A DNA stretch of 64,000 nt, taken from positions 248,001 through 312,000 of the forward strand of contig JAMWZD010000002.1 in NCBI GenBank assembly GCA_024304995.1, written 5' to 3'. The translations under genes and the position numbers were made by a program. The DNA comes from Rickettsiales bacterium. GTDB lineage: Bacteria; Pseudomonadota; Alphaproteobacteria; Rickettsiales; UBA998. Positions within the stretch are counted from its first letter, which is position 1, and each line of letters starts with the position of its first letter. Positions 47,915 to 56,867 of this stretch are shown here, one piece after another. The notes below the pieces were generated by a model, which ran no database searches, was not told the origin of the DNA, and saw nothing but the letters and a program-made list of their open reading frames with translations.

Positions 47915-49255
47915 TCAGCCTCTGCCGCCTAATAAAGAACCAAAGACTTCCCGTCCTGCGGCTACACCCCTTTCTCCCATATGCCCTCGCGTATTTTTGA
48001 GCGCACCAAAGCCGCTAGATATAGCTCCTTCTATTCTGGCTGGCATAGGCAGCTTACCAGCAAAGGTTGGTGCATAGTGGTTTGAGGTAAGCACTTTGGA
48101 TACTTCTGGTGCAGCTTTTAACACACTTTCCACGATATATGCCATTAAAGCCAGAATAAAGACTTCTTTACCCATAAAGGCAATAAACTCTTCTAAGCCA
48201 CCTACCTGCAGATTGGTAGGTGCAGCGCCTTCTCCAGTACATGCTTCTGTAGGATTCAGGAAATCACCGAAACTATCTGACCCACCGACACATAAGGTGC
48301 ACCAATTATCAAAATTCATACGTTGTCCATCCTGATAGGCGGTTTTGTCATAGGGAACCACGATATTGGAGATACCTTCAAGTTTTTCTCCGAATGGCAA
48401 ATTAATGACGATAGCAATAAAGCTGAATACGATGAAAATCTGCATCGCAAAAGATGTTAGATATAAAATCCATTTCTCAAAATAGCTTCGCGTGAACTGG
48501 AATAGCGCAAATGCAAAGAAGAGGGGAGATAATGTAGTCAGGAACATGATACCCGTAATTGCAAGAAGATATCCAAGCACTGTTCTGATAAGTACCATTG
48601 CAAGCTGGAACATCAGATATACGGCAATAATAAATAATGGAGGTGCAGTAATGGCCAGACCGAATAACAGTGCTAACACAGCATTATCACATTTTGCTCC
48701 ATCTTCACCCTGTCGCGCCTGTTCCTGAATATTTAAAAAGGTGGAAAACTGCACGTCCATCCACTGAAATATGCCAAGCACGCTTCCCTGTTCGGGCGCC
48801 AATGTGGCAACCACAGTGTCTGTGGTTTGACGCATGAACCCGATAAATCCATTATACATCAGGTCAATCATCAATTCAGGGTTAAGCCCAAACCCCGTTA
48901 CCAGAGCAATTTTGCCCAGTGCCAGCATGATGTCTCTGGTTGTAAATGGCAGAATACCAAGTGCAAATACTGCTCCTGTTATAATAACAAATAATGTAAG
49001 TGCAGCTATAAAGGGTGGAGTGAAGAATGTCAGAAGCCCATTATACAAGTCTGTCATTATGCCATCGACAATCTCCTGATATTTGCATACAAACCCAGAA
49101 AAAATATTATTAAGTCCTACAGCAGGACATCCAGCAATAGAATCACTGTAAAGTGACCGTATCTCTGAACCCGCGAAAGAGGGTTGCACATTAACTGTTA
49201 ATGTTGTTAGTAAAAATACTAAAATTACTAAGCTATATTGTATATTAATGCGCAT
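47915..49255 (-). CDS. virB6: VirB6/TrbL-family type IV secretion membrane protein
   Basis: This 446-residue inner-membrane channel component has an N-terminal signal-like helix, a small cysteine-bearing periplasmic loop (AGCPAVG, FVCKY) and five to seven further helices. The central region ALLFGLAITAPPLFIIAVYLMFQ and FEKWILYLTSF are typical of VirB6. A periplasmic loop before the last helix carries three more cysteines (NWCTLCVGG, EACTGE). The C-terminus is basic and Gly-rich. It reads in the same direction as virB2 and virB4, after which the run ends; virB3, B8-B11 and D4 are absent here. Confidence 0.88.
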   Translation of the reverse strand: MRINIQYSLVILVFLLTTLTVNVQPSFAGSEIRSLYSDSIAGCPAVGLNNIFSGFVCKYQEIVDGIMTDLYNGLLTFFTPPFIAALTLFVIITGAVFALGILPFTTRDIMLALGKIALVTGFGLNPELMIDLMYNGFIGFMRQTTDTVVATLAPEQGSVLGIFQWMDVQFSTFLNIQEQARQGEDGAKCDNAVLALLFGLAITAPPLFIIAVYLMFQLAMVLIRTVLGYLLAITGIMFLTTLSPLFFAFALFQFTRSYFEKWILYLTSFAMQIFIVFSFIAIVINLPFGEKLEGISNIVVPYDKTAYQDGQRMNFDNWCTLCVGGSDSFGDFLNPTEACTGEGAAPTNLQVGGLEEFIAFMGKEVFILALMAYIVESVLKAAPEVSKVLTSNHYAPTFAGKLPMPARIEGAISSGFGALKNTRGHMGERGVAAGREVFGSLLGGRG

Positions 49256-49426
49256 AATGTATTATTTTATTATATTTTTACTTAAAAATCATTATAAAAC
49301 TGTTTTTAAGTTAGGATAGAACGTAAAAAGATACCTTTAAATAGCTTAAAAACCATGAATAAAGCTATTTTTTTGTGGTTTTGGCGTTATGATGCGCTGC
49401 AGATTGGGACTATATTATGAATTACA

Positions 49427-49843
49427 ATGATATTTGGTGAAAAAACAGTTGCTTGGTTTGATGTGTGGTCGCTGGAGCATTTTGTTGCAGGTATGTCTGC
49501 TGCTGCTTTGATATTATGGTTCATGCGCAAAAAAGGCTATGACGAAAAAGATAGTCTGCTTTTTTATGGCTTATTATTATGCATTACATTTGCATGGGAA
49601 ATGCTGGAACATTATCTGGAAGCAGGCGTGACAGGCAATGAATGGTTGACCTATTGGTTTCAGGGTGTTGAATTCTGGGGCAACCGTTTAATTACTGATC
49701 CATTGCTGGTTGTGGCAGGCAGCATGGTGGCGCTGCGATATAAAAAACTGTTTCTTCCAGCACGTCTTTTCAGTATTGCATGGTTAGTGGTTCATGTATT
49801 TATTTTCCCACATTCGATGTATCTTCATAGATTTTTAGAATAA
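49427..49843 (+). CDS. Four-helix membrane protein of unknown function
   Basis: This 138-residue protein has about four hydrophobic segments (around residues 20-36, 44-60, 90-107 and 112-130). Charged aromatic motifs FAWEMLEHYLE and FWGNRLITDPLLV between them look like functional loop residues. The start ATG is preceded by no strong ribosome binding site. It is followed by the ExoD-like gene after about 20 bases and is divergent from virB6. No family is recognised. Confidence 0.6.
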   Translation: MIFGEKTVAWFDVWSLEHFVAGMSAAALILWFMRKKGYDEKDSLLFYGLLLCITFAWEMLEHYLEAGVTGNEWLTYWFQGVEFWGNRLITDPLLVVAGSMVALRYKKLFLPARLFSIAWLVVHVFIFPHSMYLHRFLE

Positions 49844-49863
49844 ACTGCACTACATTGCTTAAT

Positions 49864-50520
49864 ATGGTGCGTATTTTTAAAATATCCGACATGCTGAGCA
49901 AAGTATTCATCAAGAAAAAAGAAAGTGATGATGATTATTTGACGATACATGAGATTATGCAATTGCTGCATGAGCGCGGCTTTGGCATTATGATTATCAT
50001 TTTTGCATTACCTAACCTGTTTCCTGGTTTTTTGCCACCCATACCCACATTATTCGCCATTCCGTTGAGTTTCTTTTCCGTGCAGATGATTTTGCGAATG
50101 GATGCGCCTTACCTGCCAAATTTTATCTCAAAACGAAAATTGAAGCGAGCGAGTCTGCAAAAAGCGATTAATAAATCCCTGCCCTATATGACAAAAGTGG
50201 AAAGTGTCATCCGCCCGCGTGTTGAAGTGATGACGACTGAAACAGTGCAACGTTATCTTGGCGTATTAATGCTGGTTTTTTCATTAACAGTAGCGCTACC
50301 CATTCCGCTTACGAACTTCTGGCCCAGTGTCGCTCTTATTCTGATAGGGATTGGGTTAGTCACGCGTGACGGCTTAGCCGTTATTTTTGGTGTTGTCTGG
50401 GGAGTATTATATATTATCGGATTATTCTTCCTGTCTGAAAAGCTGATTGCATATTTTTCAGATGTTCCAGAAGAAGAATTATCGCTCTTATTACATACTG
50501 TTCAAACGGTTATAGCATAA
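49864..50520 (+). CDS. ExoD-family membrane protein
   Basis: This protein of about 218 residues resembles the exopolysaccharide synthesis ExoD family, known from rhizobia and widespread in Alphaproteobacteria without clear biochemistry. Family features are LTIHEIMQLLHERGFGIMIIIFALPNLFP (in two overlapping blocks), the following proline-rich PPIPTLFAIPLSFFSVQMI, and several C-terminal helices. I start at the ATG at 49864; a TTG three codons earlier and an ATG at 49891 are alternatives. It ends at a hairpin shared with the convergent LuxR-type gene. Confidence 0.8.
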   Translation: MVRIFKISDMLSKVFIKKKESDDDYLTIHEIMQLLHERGFGIMIIIFALPNLFPGFLPPIPTLFAIPLSFFSVQMILRMDAPYLPNFISKRKLKRASLQKAINKSLPYMTKVESVIRPRVEVMTTETVQRYLGVLMLVFSLTVALPIPLTNFWPSVALILIGIGLVTRDGLAVIFGVVWGVLYIIGLFFLSEKLIAYFSDVPEEELSLLLHTVQTVIA

Positions 50521-50523
50521 AAG

Positions 50524-50550
50524 AAAACCTCAATCACATGGTTGAGGTTT
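50524..50550. terminator. Bidirectional terminator between the ExoD-like and LuxR-type genes
   Basis: The arms AAACCTCAA and TTGAGGTTT (9 bp) enclose an 8-base loop. On the minus strand the stem is followed by TTCTTTT, serving the LuxR-type gene that ends at 50567. On the plus strand the T-run is shorter. Confidence 0.8.
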
Positions 50551-50566
50551 CATAGTTGTAATTTAT

Positions 50567-50929
50567 TTACGAAAGGTGAAAATAATTAATGTAGCTTCGA
50601 TTGCCTTTTTTCTTCATTAAATTCACAGCTGCTCCAAAAACATTAAGTTTGTCAACTTTTCTGCTGAAAATATTTTCCAGTTTTTTTTCCATATAAGATA
50701 TCTGATTTTCTATCGTACGACGTGATCGTCCAAAACGGATCATGATTTTCTCTGTGCTATATCCTTTTAGTACTAAAAAAAGAACTTTTTGTTCTGTGTC
50801 TGTCAGGTTCAGAGAATATGCTTCCAGTTCTGTTATGATAAAATTCAGAATATTGATATCGTCAATTCTACCGCAGGAATTTTCAGGTTTGATGAGTGTC
50901 CTGTTATATCGCGTTTTAGGCAAATTCAT
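50567..50929 (-). CDS. Small LuxR-type helix-turn-helix regulator
   Basis: This 120-residue protein consists of an N-terminal stretch of about 40 residues without a recognisable sensor domain, then a GerE/LuxR DNA-binding domain. The domain includes LNLTDTEQKVLFLVLKGYSTEKI and the recognition-helix segment RSRRTIENQISYMEKKL. It lacks the autoinducer or receiver domain of full-length LuxR proteins and may act alone or with a partner. A perfect 7+7 dyad lies 10 bases before its ATG and could be its own operator. Confidence 0.78.
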   Translation of the reverse strand: MNLPKTRYNRTLIKPENSCGRIDDINILNFIITELEAYSLNLTDTEQKVLFLVLKGYSTEKIMIRFGRSRRTIENQISYMEKKLENIFSRKVDKLNVFGAAVNLMKKKGNRSYINYFHLS

Positions 50930-50938
50930 GAAAGTGAT

Positions 50939-50954
50939 TACAGTTAAAACTGTA
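50939..50954. promoter_or_regulatory. Perfect dyad TACAGTT-AA-AACTGTA upstream of the LuxR-type gene
   Basis: Two 7-base arms with complete complementarity flank a 2-base spacer. The dyad lies 10-25 bases before the ATG of the LuxR-type gene (minus strand), where it would overlap the leader or ribosome binding region. Its symmetry suits binding of a dimeric regulator. No second copy was noticed elsewhere. Confidence 0.4.
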
Positions 50955-51007
50955 TAAGTAAGATTCCAATAATCTATAGTCTTTCCTTACGTAATAGTCA
51001 AACCAAC

Positions 51008-51340
51008 TCAGCCTTCGCCTGCTTCAGGGCTAAAATGTGTATCAAATTTATTTTTTACATCTTTAAATTTTTCTGCTTCTGGCAGCGCAGGTTTCATTTC
51101 CGTAATCACTGGCCATTTCTCAGCATATTCACGGTTGATTTCCACCCATTGAATCACCTCTTCAGATTCGGGAACAATGGCTTCAACAGGACATTCTGGT
51201 TCACACACGCCGCAATCAATGCATTCATCAGGGTGGATGACCAGCATATTTTCACCTTCGTAAAAACAATCGACAGGGCAGACTTCAACACAGTCTGTAT
51301 ATTTGCATTGAATGCAGGCATCCGTCACAACAAAAGTCAT
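51008..51340 (-). CDS. fdxA: FdxA-type seven-iron ferredoxin
   Basis: This 110-residue protein carries cysteine motifs [18 protein letters not shown] and [12 protein letters not shown], the pattern of 3Fe-4S plus 4Fe-4S ferredoxins, followed by the usual C-terminal extension ([17 protein letters not shown]). It is an electron carrier of the cytoplasm. It begins 4 bases after ccmC, which is an unusual partner. Confidence 0.95.
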   Translation of the reverse strand: MTFVVTDACIQCKYTDCVEVCPVDCFYEGENMLVIHPDECIDCGVCEPECPVEAIVPESEEVIQWVEINREYAEKWPVITEMKPALPEAEKFKDVKNKFDTHFSPEAGEG

Positions 51341-51344
51341 AAAT

Positions 51345-52088
51345 TTATTTCCCTGTTTTGCGTTTTTTCAGGCGAATCAACTGAAATTCAGCTCTCGCGC
51401 TTTTAGCTTTTAACAAAGACTCACGAATTCGTAAAGATAACAAAATGCAATAGAGCAGAAAATACGCCGCTGCCATCAGAAATAATGGTGTTTGCATGGA
51501 AGGGTCAATGGCATGTCCACCACTTTTAAACATGCTGGCAGGCTGATGCAGCGTGTTCCACCATTCCACCGAAAATTTAATGATGGGAATATTAAGTGCG
51601 CCAAACAGGCAAAATAATGCACAGGCTTTCTGCCTTGCTTCATTAAAGTCGGATTGTTTGGCAAGCATCTGATAGCCCATAATGATGAATAATAAAATGA
51701 GCATAGAGGTGAGTCGTGCATCCCACACCCAGTAAGTTCCCCATGTGGGACGACCCCATAATGCGCCAGTGACTAACGTAATCACTGCAAATATGGCTGC
51801 AATCGCGGCGCTCTGTCTGGAAACCATATCTGCCAGAGGGTGTTTCCACACCAGAAAGATAAAGGAGTTTAGCGCCATCGCACTATAGATGCCCAATGCC
51901 CACCATGCAGCAGGCACGTGAATATACATGATGCGAACATAGTCACCCTGCTGATAATCCTCAGGTGAGGCATATAAGCTGTAATATAAGCCCAGCCCAA
52001 AACAGGCAATGCAGCCCATCACTAAGAAAGGCTGCGCTCGCTCAAGCAATCTGGTTAATCTTGCAGGATTTGCAAAATAATTGAACAT
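51345..52088 (-). CDS. ccmC: Heme exporter/cytochrome c maturation protein CcmC
   Basis: CcmC delivers heme to CcmE during system I cytochrome c maturation. It is a 247-residue protein with six helices and the tryptophan-rich WWD motif [19 protein letters not shown], flanked by conserved His residues (IHVPAAW, TLHQPAS). The other ccm genes (ccmA, B, D, E, F) are not adjacent. It lies 6 bases after the symporter gene and 4 bases before fdxA, so all three are probably cotranscribed. Confidence 0.93.
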   Translation of the reverse strand: MFNYFANPARLTRLLERAQPFLVMGCIACFGLGLYYSLYASPEDYQQGDYVRIMYIHVPAAWWALGIYSAMALNSFIFLVWKHPLADMVSRQSAAIAAIFAVITLVTGALWGRPTWGTYWVWDARLTSMLILLFIIMGYQMLAKQSDFNEARQKACALFCLFGALNIPIIKFSVEWWNTLHQPASMFKSGGHAIDPSMQTPLFLMAAAYFLLYCILLSLRIRESLLKAKSARAEFQLIRLKKRKTGK

Positions 52089-52094
52089 AATATG

Positions 52095-53630
52095 TTATGC
52101 AGCGTTGGCAACAAATGCTCCTGCATTGCGACGTGAAATGTAAGATTTTACTTCTTTACGCAGCAATCCTGTCATTAGATATAGTCCGATAAGGTTAGGA
52201 ACGGACATGGAAAATAATAGCAGGTCAGAGAATTGCAGCACAAGCCCTGCATCATTGGCTGAGCCACCAAAGAATACCAGCACACAGAAAATAATCTGAT
52301 ATACGATGATATATTTTCCTTTAAAAATGAAAGACCATGCACGTTCACCATAATAGCTCCATGTGATCATGGTAGAAAAGGCAAAGAATAAAACGCAGAT
52401 GGAAAGCACATAAGGAAACCAGTCAATCACGGTTTCAAATGCAGCGCTTGCCATCACAATGCCGTTTTCAGGGTCAAGCCCAATGTCATATACGCCAGTT
52501 ACGGTGATTACCAGACCCGTCAGGAAGCAGATCACCATCGTATCTACAAACGTTTCAAGCAGTGCGGTGCAGCCTGCACGCACAGGTTCTGTGTTGCGGG
52601 CAGCGGGGTGAACAATAGATGCGGAACCAATCCCTGATTCATTGGAGAACGCAGAACGTTTGAACCCCATGATCAATGCACCAATAATGCCGCCATAAGC
52701 TGCATTGCCGCTGAATGCGCTACTAAACATGATGGTCATTGCGTCTGGAATGAGTGACGAGTTGACAATCAATACTGTGATAGATGCAAGAATATAGATA
52801 ATTGCCATAGTCGGCACAATTTTTTCTGCCACTGTGGCAATGCGGGAGATGCCACCAATCAGCACAACGCCCACACATGCAGCCAGCACCAGAGCAACCA
52901 CATATTCCAGCCCCATGCCAGGCAGGAACGTGTTCGTTAAAATATTGACCGTCTGATTGGACTGGAACATATTTCCTGCGCCAAATGCACCGCCGAGGCA
53001 GCATACGGCAAAGATCATAGCCAGTACATTTCCAAGTTTCGCTTTGTGCATATTCGCCAGACCTTCACGAAGATACAGGAACGCACCCGCAGTCACTTTG
53101 CCTTCAGAATTAATATGTCTGAATTTATGCCCTAATGTTGCTTCGGCAAATTTGGTTGCCATGCCAAAAATACCCGCAATCATCATCCACGGCACAGCGC
53201 CAGGACCACCAACGGCAACGGCAACAGACACACCTGCAATATTCCCAAGCCCGACTGTGCCAGAAATGGATGTTGATAATGCCTGAAAATGGGAAATTTC
53301 ACCAGGGTCATCACTTTTAGTATATTTACCGAAAGTAACGGGGATGGCGTGTCCCAAAAGGCGAATATTGACGCAGCCAGTTGCAAAGGTGAAAAAGACA
53401 CCCCCAATCACCAGCCACATGACCAGTAACGGAAATCCGCCTTCCACTACGTTAGAAAATAACGGATAAAACAGAACTTTCTCCATGCCGCGCACGAGTG
53501 TTTCAAAACCAGACTCGAAAACAGATATGGCTTCCAGCGGCGCTTCTGAAACGTCCTGAGCGCTGCAGAGCGTAGCAGGCAGGATTATAGTGAACATTAA
53601 CAAAAATAGACGAGCAATAGGATAGGTCAT
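52095..53630 (-). CDS. Sodium:alanine symporter family (AGCS) transporter
   Basis: This 511-residue inner-membrane protein has about ten or eleven helices and the AGCS signature GTVGLGNIAGVSVAVAVGGPG. Other family segments are MATKFAEATLGHKFR, GFKRSAFSNESGIGSA and TMITWSYYGERAW. It should import alanine or glycine with sodium. The N-terminus carries an additional signal-like hydrophobic stretch ending CSAQD, seen in many AGCS proteins from marine bacteria. It is first in the run symporter-ccmC-fdxA. Confidence 0.92.
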   Translation of the reverse strand: MTYPIARLFLLMFTIILPATLCSAQDVSEAPLEAISVFESGFETLVRGMEKVLFYPLFSNVVEGGFPLLVMWLVIGGVFFTFATGCVNIRLLGHAIPVTFGKYTKSDDPGEISHFQALSTSISGTVGLGNIAGVSVAVAVGGPGAVPWMMIAGIFGMATKFAEATLGHKFRHINSEGKVTAGAFLYLREGLANMHKAKLGNVLAMIFAVCCLGGAFGAGNMFQSNQTVNILTNTFLPGMGLEYVVALVLAACVGVVLIGGISRIATVAEKIVPTMAIIYILASITVLIVNSSLIPDAMTIMFSSAFSGNAAYGGIIGALIMGFKRSAFSNESGIGSASIVHPAARNTEPVRAGCTALLETFVDTMVICFLTGLVITVTGVYDIGLDPENGIVMASAAFETVIDWFPYVLSICVLFFAFSTMITWSYYGERAWSFIFKGKYIIVYQIIFCVLVFFGGSANDAGLVLQFSDLLLFSMSVPNLIGLYLMTGLLRKEVKSYISRRNAGAFVANAA

Positions 53631-53764
53631 AAAATAATGAACAGGTTGTTATTTTGAGCGCCACCCTAAAACACCTATAAAATTTTGCAAGTTATAATAT
53701 CAATACAACATAAATTGCCAATTCACAGATGAAGTATTAACAACATTATGTTACTATTAATCTT

Positions 53765-54481
53765 ATGAGATTTTCTGCTTTATGTTTTTTTGTGTTACTG
53801 GTGAGTGGTGAAACGTTTGCGCAGTCCCGTATGTCCAGCGGCACGGGCTTTTTTGTCAGCCGCAAAGGGGAGTTGGTAACCAATGCGCATGTGGTGCAGC
53901 AATGTGTTGACCCTGAAAATGTATATTATCGCGTGGGGTCAGGCAGACCGCAAATAGCACGTATTGTGGATATGGATCAGGAAAATGATCTGGCACTGCT
54001 CGAAACGGGGCAGCGCGCCACAAGAGTTGCTTCGCTGCGGTGGATGCACACCCAGATACAGGAAGATCACGATGTGTTTTTGCTGGGATACCCTGAAGCG
54101 ACGGGCATCAGAAGCCCATATAGCAAAGCTTACGCCACCATCAAAGCGCTGGAAGGCCCACGCGGAGAGAAAAAATGGCTGCAATTCACCAATGCCGCAA
54201 GACATGGCAATAGCGGAGGACCGTTGCTGGACTTTGGCGGCAATGTGGTGGGGGTGGTGACTGCAAAAACCATTCTGAAATCCCGCAACCTGCAATCGGC
54301 TCAGGAAGAAGTGGTGGGGCAGAGCGATGTGGCGGTGACTACAGAAACACTCAAACGTTTTTTAGATATTAACCGTGTCAGCTATAAACAGGCAGATTCG
54401 GTGATTGAACTGGGGCAACGCAGACTGGAAACGCTGGCAAGCAGCTATGTCACACATATTTTCTGTGAGGTTGAGGGGTAG
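53765..54481 (+). CDS. Secreted trypsin-like serine protease
   Basis: This 238-residue protein has a cleavable signal peptide (about residues 1-20, ending FAQ) and a chymotrypsin-fold protease domain. The catalytic triad is His 42 in TNAHVV, Asp 75 in NDLALLE and Ser 150 in RHGNSGGPLL, as in DegP/HtrA-type proteases. No PDZ domain follows; the C-terminal 60 residues are charged. It is therefore a short periplasmic or secreted protease rather than DegP itself. It is monocistronic and divergent from the symporter gene. Confidence 0.9.
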   Translation: MRFSALCFFVLLVSGETFAQSRMSSGTGFFVSRKGELVTNAHVVQQCVDPENVYYRVGSGRPQIARIVDMDQENDLALLETGQRATRVASLRWMHTQIQEDHDVFLLGYPEATGIRSPYSKAYATIKALEGPRGEKKWLQFTNAARHGNSGGPLLDFGGNVVGVVTAKTILKSRNLQSAQEEVVGQSDVAVTTETLKRFLDINRVSYKQADSVIELGQRRLETLASSYVTHIFCEVEG

Positions 54482-54578
54482 CTTTATAAGTAAATGTTAA
54501 TTATTAATTTACAATTATTTTTTTTGTGATATAACAATCATATTATTCTATTAAAAAAGCATCAAGCTAATATTTATT

Positions 54579-54848
54579 ATGAAAAAGATTTTTGTGGCAA
54601 TTAACTTGCACGAAATCGAGTCAGATAACTTAGTTGTCAAATGCCAAGAGAGAGTGAGCAAAAAACAGAAAAATATGTTAGTCTCGACTCAAGAGATTCA
54701 GATATTTAAGAATTGTATTCTTTCAGACAAATCAAATATATCATCATATTCTCTTAACTATGATGATACCATTATATATTTTTCGTCCACTTTTGCTAAG
54801 CAGCTAGTGGAAACATGGATGTTATTTTATCCTGAAGATGTATATTAA
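54579..54848 (+). CDS. AT-rich small orphan protein
   Basis: This 89-residue protein starts MKKIFVAINLHEIE and shows no membrane segment or motif I recognise. It is rich in Lys, Ser, Asn and Tyr and strongly AT-biased, unlike the flanking genes. It has its own terminator immediately downstream. It might be a recently acquired or strain-specific gene; whether it is translated is uncertain. Confidence 0.5.
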   Translation: MKKIFVAINLHEIESDNLVVKCQERVSKKQKNMLVSTQEIQIFKNCILSDKSNISSYSLNYDDTIIYFSSTFAKQLVETWMLFYPEDVY

Positions 54849-54851
54849 TTT

Positions 54852-54874
54852 AAGCAGCTTTTAGCTGCTTTTTT
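54852..54874 (+). terminator. Intrinsic terminator after the AT-rich orphan gene
   Basis: The arms AAGCAGCT and AGCTGCTT (8 bp, 3-base loop) are followed by TTTT. The hairpin begins 4 bases after the stop codon of the gene ending at 54848, supporting that gene as a real transcription unit. Confidence 0.85.
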
Positions 54875-54917
54875 CTTGTCCTTTCCAATTTAGCGCAAAC
54901 CTGCTACAACGCCCCTC

Positions 54918-56768
54918 ATGGCACGAACCCTTCTTTTTTCCCTTAATGATGTATCCTTAACCTTTGGTGGTAAACCAGTCTTTGAAGAACTCTCTATGCA
55001 GATTCTGGAGCGCGAGCGGATTTGTTTGGTGGGCAAGAATGGCGCGGGAAAAACCACGCTGATGAAGCTGATCACTGATGATCTGGAAATTGATGCGGGC
55101 GAGCGGTTTATGTTGCCTGGCATCACGGTGGGATATTTGGAGCAAAAGGTTGAATTTGACCCTGCGATGGACGCAAAAACCTTTGTGATGAGCGGGTTGA
55201 GTGCTGAAGACAGGGAAAGCCATGCTTATCTGGCGGATATAGTCATGTCACCGTTGGATGTAAAGGATGATTCCATCATGGGGCATCTTTCAGGGGGGCA
55301 GCTGCGCCGCGCGGCACTGGCGCGGGCATTGGTGACTGAGCCTGATATTTTACTGCTTGATGAGCCGACCAACCACTTAGATGTGGAGGCGATTGAGTGG
55401 CTGGAGGGATATTTATCAGCTTATAATGGTGCGCTGGTCTGCGTCAGTCATGACAGGAAATTCTTGGCAAATATCTCACAAAAAGTGCTGTGGATTGACC
55501 GTGGCAGCATTCGCACCTGTCCGCATGGTTACGGTGAATTTGAAGAATGGCAGGAAAAAATTGTGGAGCAGGAAGCGAGAGAGCTGCAAAACCTCTCCAA
55601 ACAGGTGCAGGCGGAACATGGGTGGACGCAAGGCGGGGTGAGCGGCAGACGCAAACGCAATGTGCGAAGACTTCGGGAATTGCAGCGCCTAAAAGAAAAA
55701 CTCGCAGCAGACAAAGCAGCGTATCGTCAGCGCAGCCAGAAGATTGATCTTGACCCGCTGGCAAATGTCAACAGCTCCAAAATTGTGGCAGAATTTAAAC
55801 ATGTCAGCAAACGTTTTGAGCGCGACGGGCGCGAGGTGAGAATATTAGACAAATTCTCACATACGATCATGAAAGGGGATAGGGTTGGTATTTTGGGCAA
55901 GAATGGCTCGGGAAAATCCACCTTCCTGAAAATGCTTACAGGGGAATTAGAACCCGATTCAGGCAATATCTTCCGTAGCAAGCGCATGGATGTGTCCTAT
56001 TTTGACCAAAACCGAACCGAATTAAACCCAGCATTAACTTTGTGGGAAACCTTATGCCCGGATGGTGGGCAGGATGTGCATATGGGAACGGCTGAAAACC
56101 CGCGCACCATGCATGTGTGCGGATATTTGAAGCGGTTTTTGTTTGACCCCGCCACCGCGCGAAATAAGGTGAGTACGCTCTCAGGCGGGCAGCAAAACCG
56201 TTTGCTTCTGGCAAAAATCCTCGCGCGCCCTGGCAACACGCTGATTTTGGATGAGCCAACAAATGATCTGGATATGGACACGCTGGATATGTTGCAGGAC
56301 ATGCTGATGGATTACCCAGGCACATTATTGCTGGTGAGCCATGACCGTGATTTTCTGGACAGATGCGTGACCGAGATGATTGCGTTTGAAGGTGACGCGG
56401 AGATTCACACCTGTTTTGGCGGGTACAGTGATTATTTGCGAGAGAAACAAACGCGCAATGCAAAGCAGAAAGAGCCAGAAACACCTGCGAAAATAACACT
56501 GGCAGATGAAGTGCTGGACGCGCAGAAGGTGGCAGCAAAACCACTCACTTATGGCGAGCGCATTGAGTTGGAAAAATTGCCAGCAGAGATTGAAGCGCTG
56601 AATGAAGCAATGGACAAAATGCAGCTTGAGCTGGATGATGCAGGATTATTTCAGAAAAATCCCGACAAATTCACCTCACTCATCGCTGCATTTGACGCTG
56701 CCAAGCTGGAGCTGGAAGAAAAGGAAATGCGCTGGCTAGAACTGGAAGAACGTGGGATGGTGGGGTGA
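54918..56768 (+). CDS. ABC-F family ATPase (Uup-like)
   Basis: This soluble 616-residue protein has two nucleotide-binding domains and no membrane part. Walker A motifs are GKNGAGKTT (about residue 41) and GKNGSGKST (about residue 329); signatures are LSGGQLRRAALARAL and LSGGQQNRLLLAKIL; Walker B regions are LLLDEPTNHLD and LILDEPTNDLD. An Arg/Lys-rich linker (VSGRRKRNVRRLRELQRLKEK) joins the domains, and a C-terminal coiled coil (about 540-616) resembles Uup's DNA-binding extension. ABC-F proteins act on ribosomes; Uup-type members also affect precise transposon excision. Confidence 0.9.
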   Translation: MARTLLFSLNDVSLTFGGKPVFEELSMQILERERICLVGKNGAGKTTLMKLITDDLEIDAGERFMLPGITVGYLEQKVEFDPAMDAKTFVMSGLSAEDRESHAYLADIVMSPLDVKDDSIMGHLSGGQLRRAALARALVTEPDILLLDEPTNHLDVEAIEWLEGYLSAYNGALVCVSHDRKFLANISQKVLWIDRGSIRTCPHGYGEFEEWQEKIVEQEARELQNLSKQVQAEHGWTQGGVSGRRKRNVRRLRELQRLKEKLAADKAAYRQRSQKIDLDPLANVNSSKIVAEFKHVSKRFERDGREVRILDKFSHTIMKGDRVGILGKNGSGKSTFLKMLTGELEPDSGNIFRSKRMDVSYFDQNRTELNPALTLWETLCPDGGQDVHMGTAENPRTMHVCGYLKRFLFDPATARNKVSTLSGGQQNRLLLAKILARPGNTLILDEPTNDLDMDTLDMLQDMLMDYPGTLLLVSHDRDFLDRCVTEMIAFEGDAEIHTCFGGYSDYLREKQTRNAKQKEPETPAKITLADEVLDAQKVAAKPLTYGERIELEKLPAEIEALNEAMDKMQLELDDAGLFQKNPDKFTSLIAAFDAAKLELEEKEMRWLELEERGMVG

Positions 56769-56777
56769 ATTGACGCC

Positions 56778-56857
56778 GTCATATTGAGTGCAGCGAAATA
56801 TCCATCTCACTGCTTGCGCTAGTATCACTGGATTCTTCGACGTTGCCTCAGAATGAC
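56778..56857. repeat. 80-bp palindromic interspersed element, copy 2 (inverted relative to copy 1)
   Basis: The sequence starts GTCATATTGAGTGCAGCGAA and ends TTGCCTCAGAATGAC. Its reverse complement aligns to 8237-8316 over exactly 80 positions without gaps, about 61 matching by eye. It lies between the convergent ends of the ABC-F gene and fliX, where it could act as a bidirectional transcription end. Confidence 0.8.
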
Positions 56858-56867
56858 GAATTAGATT

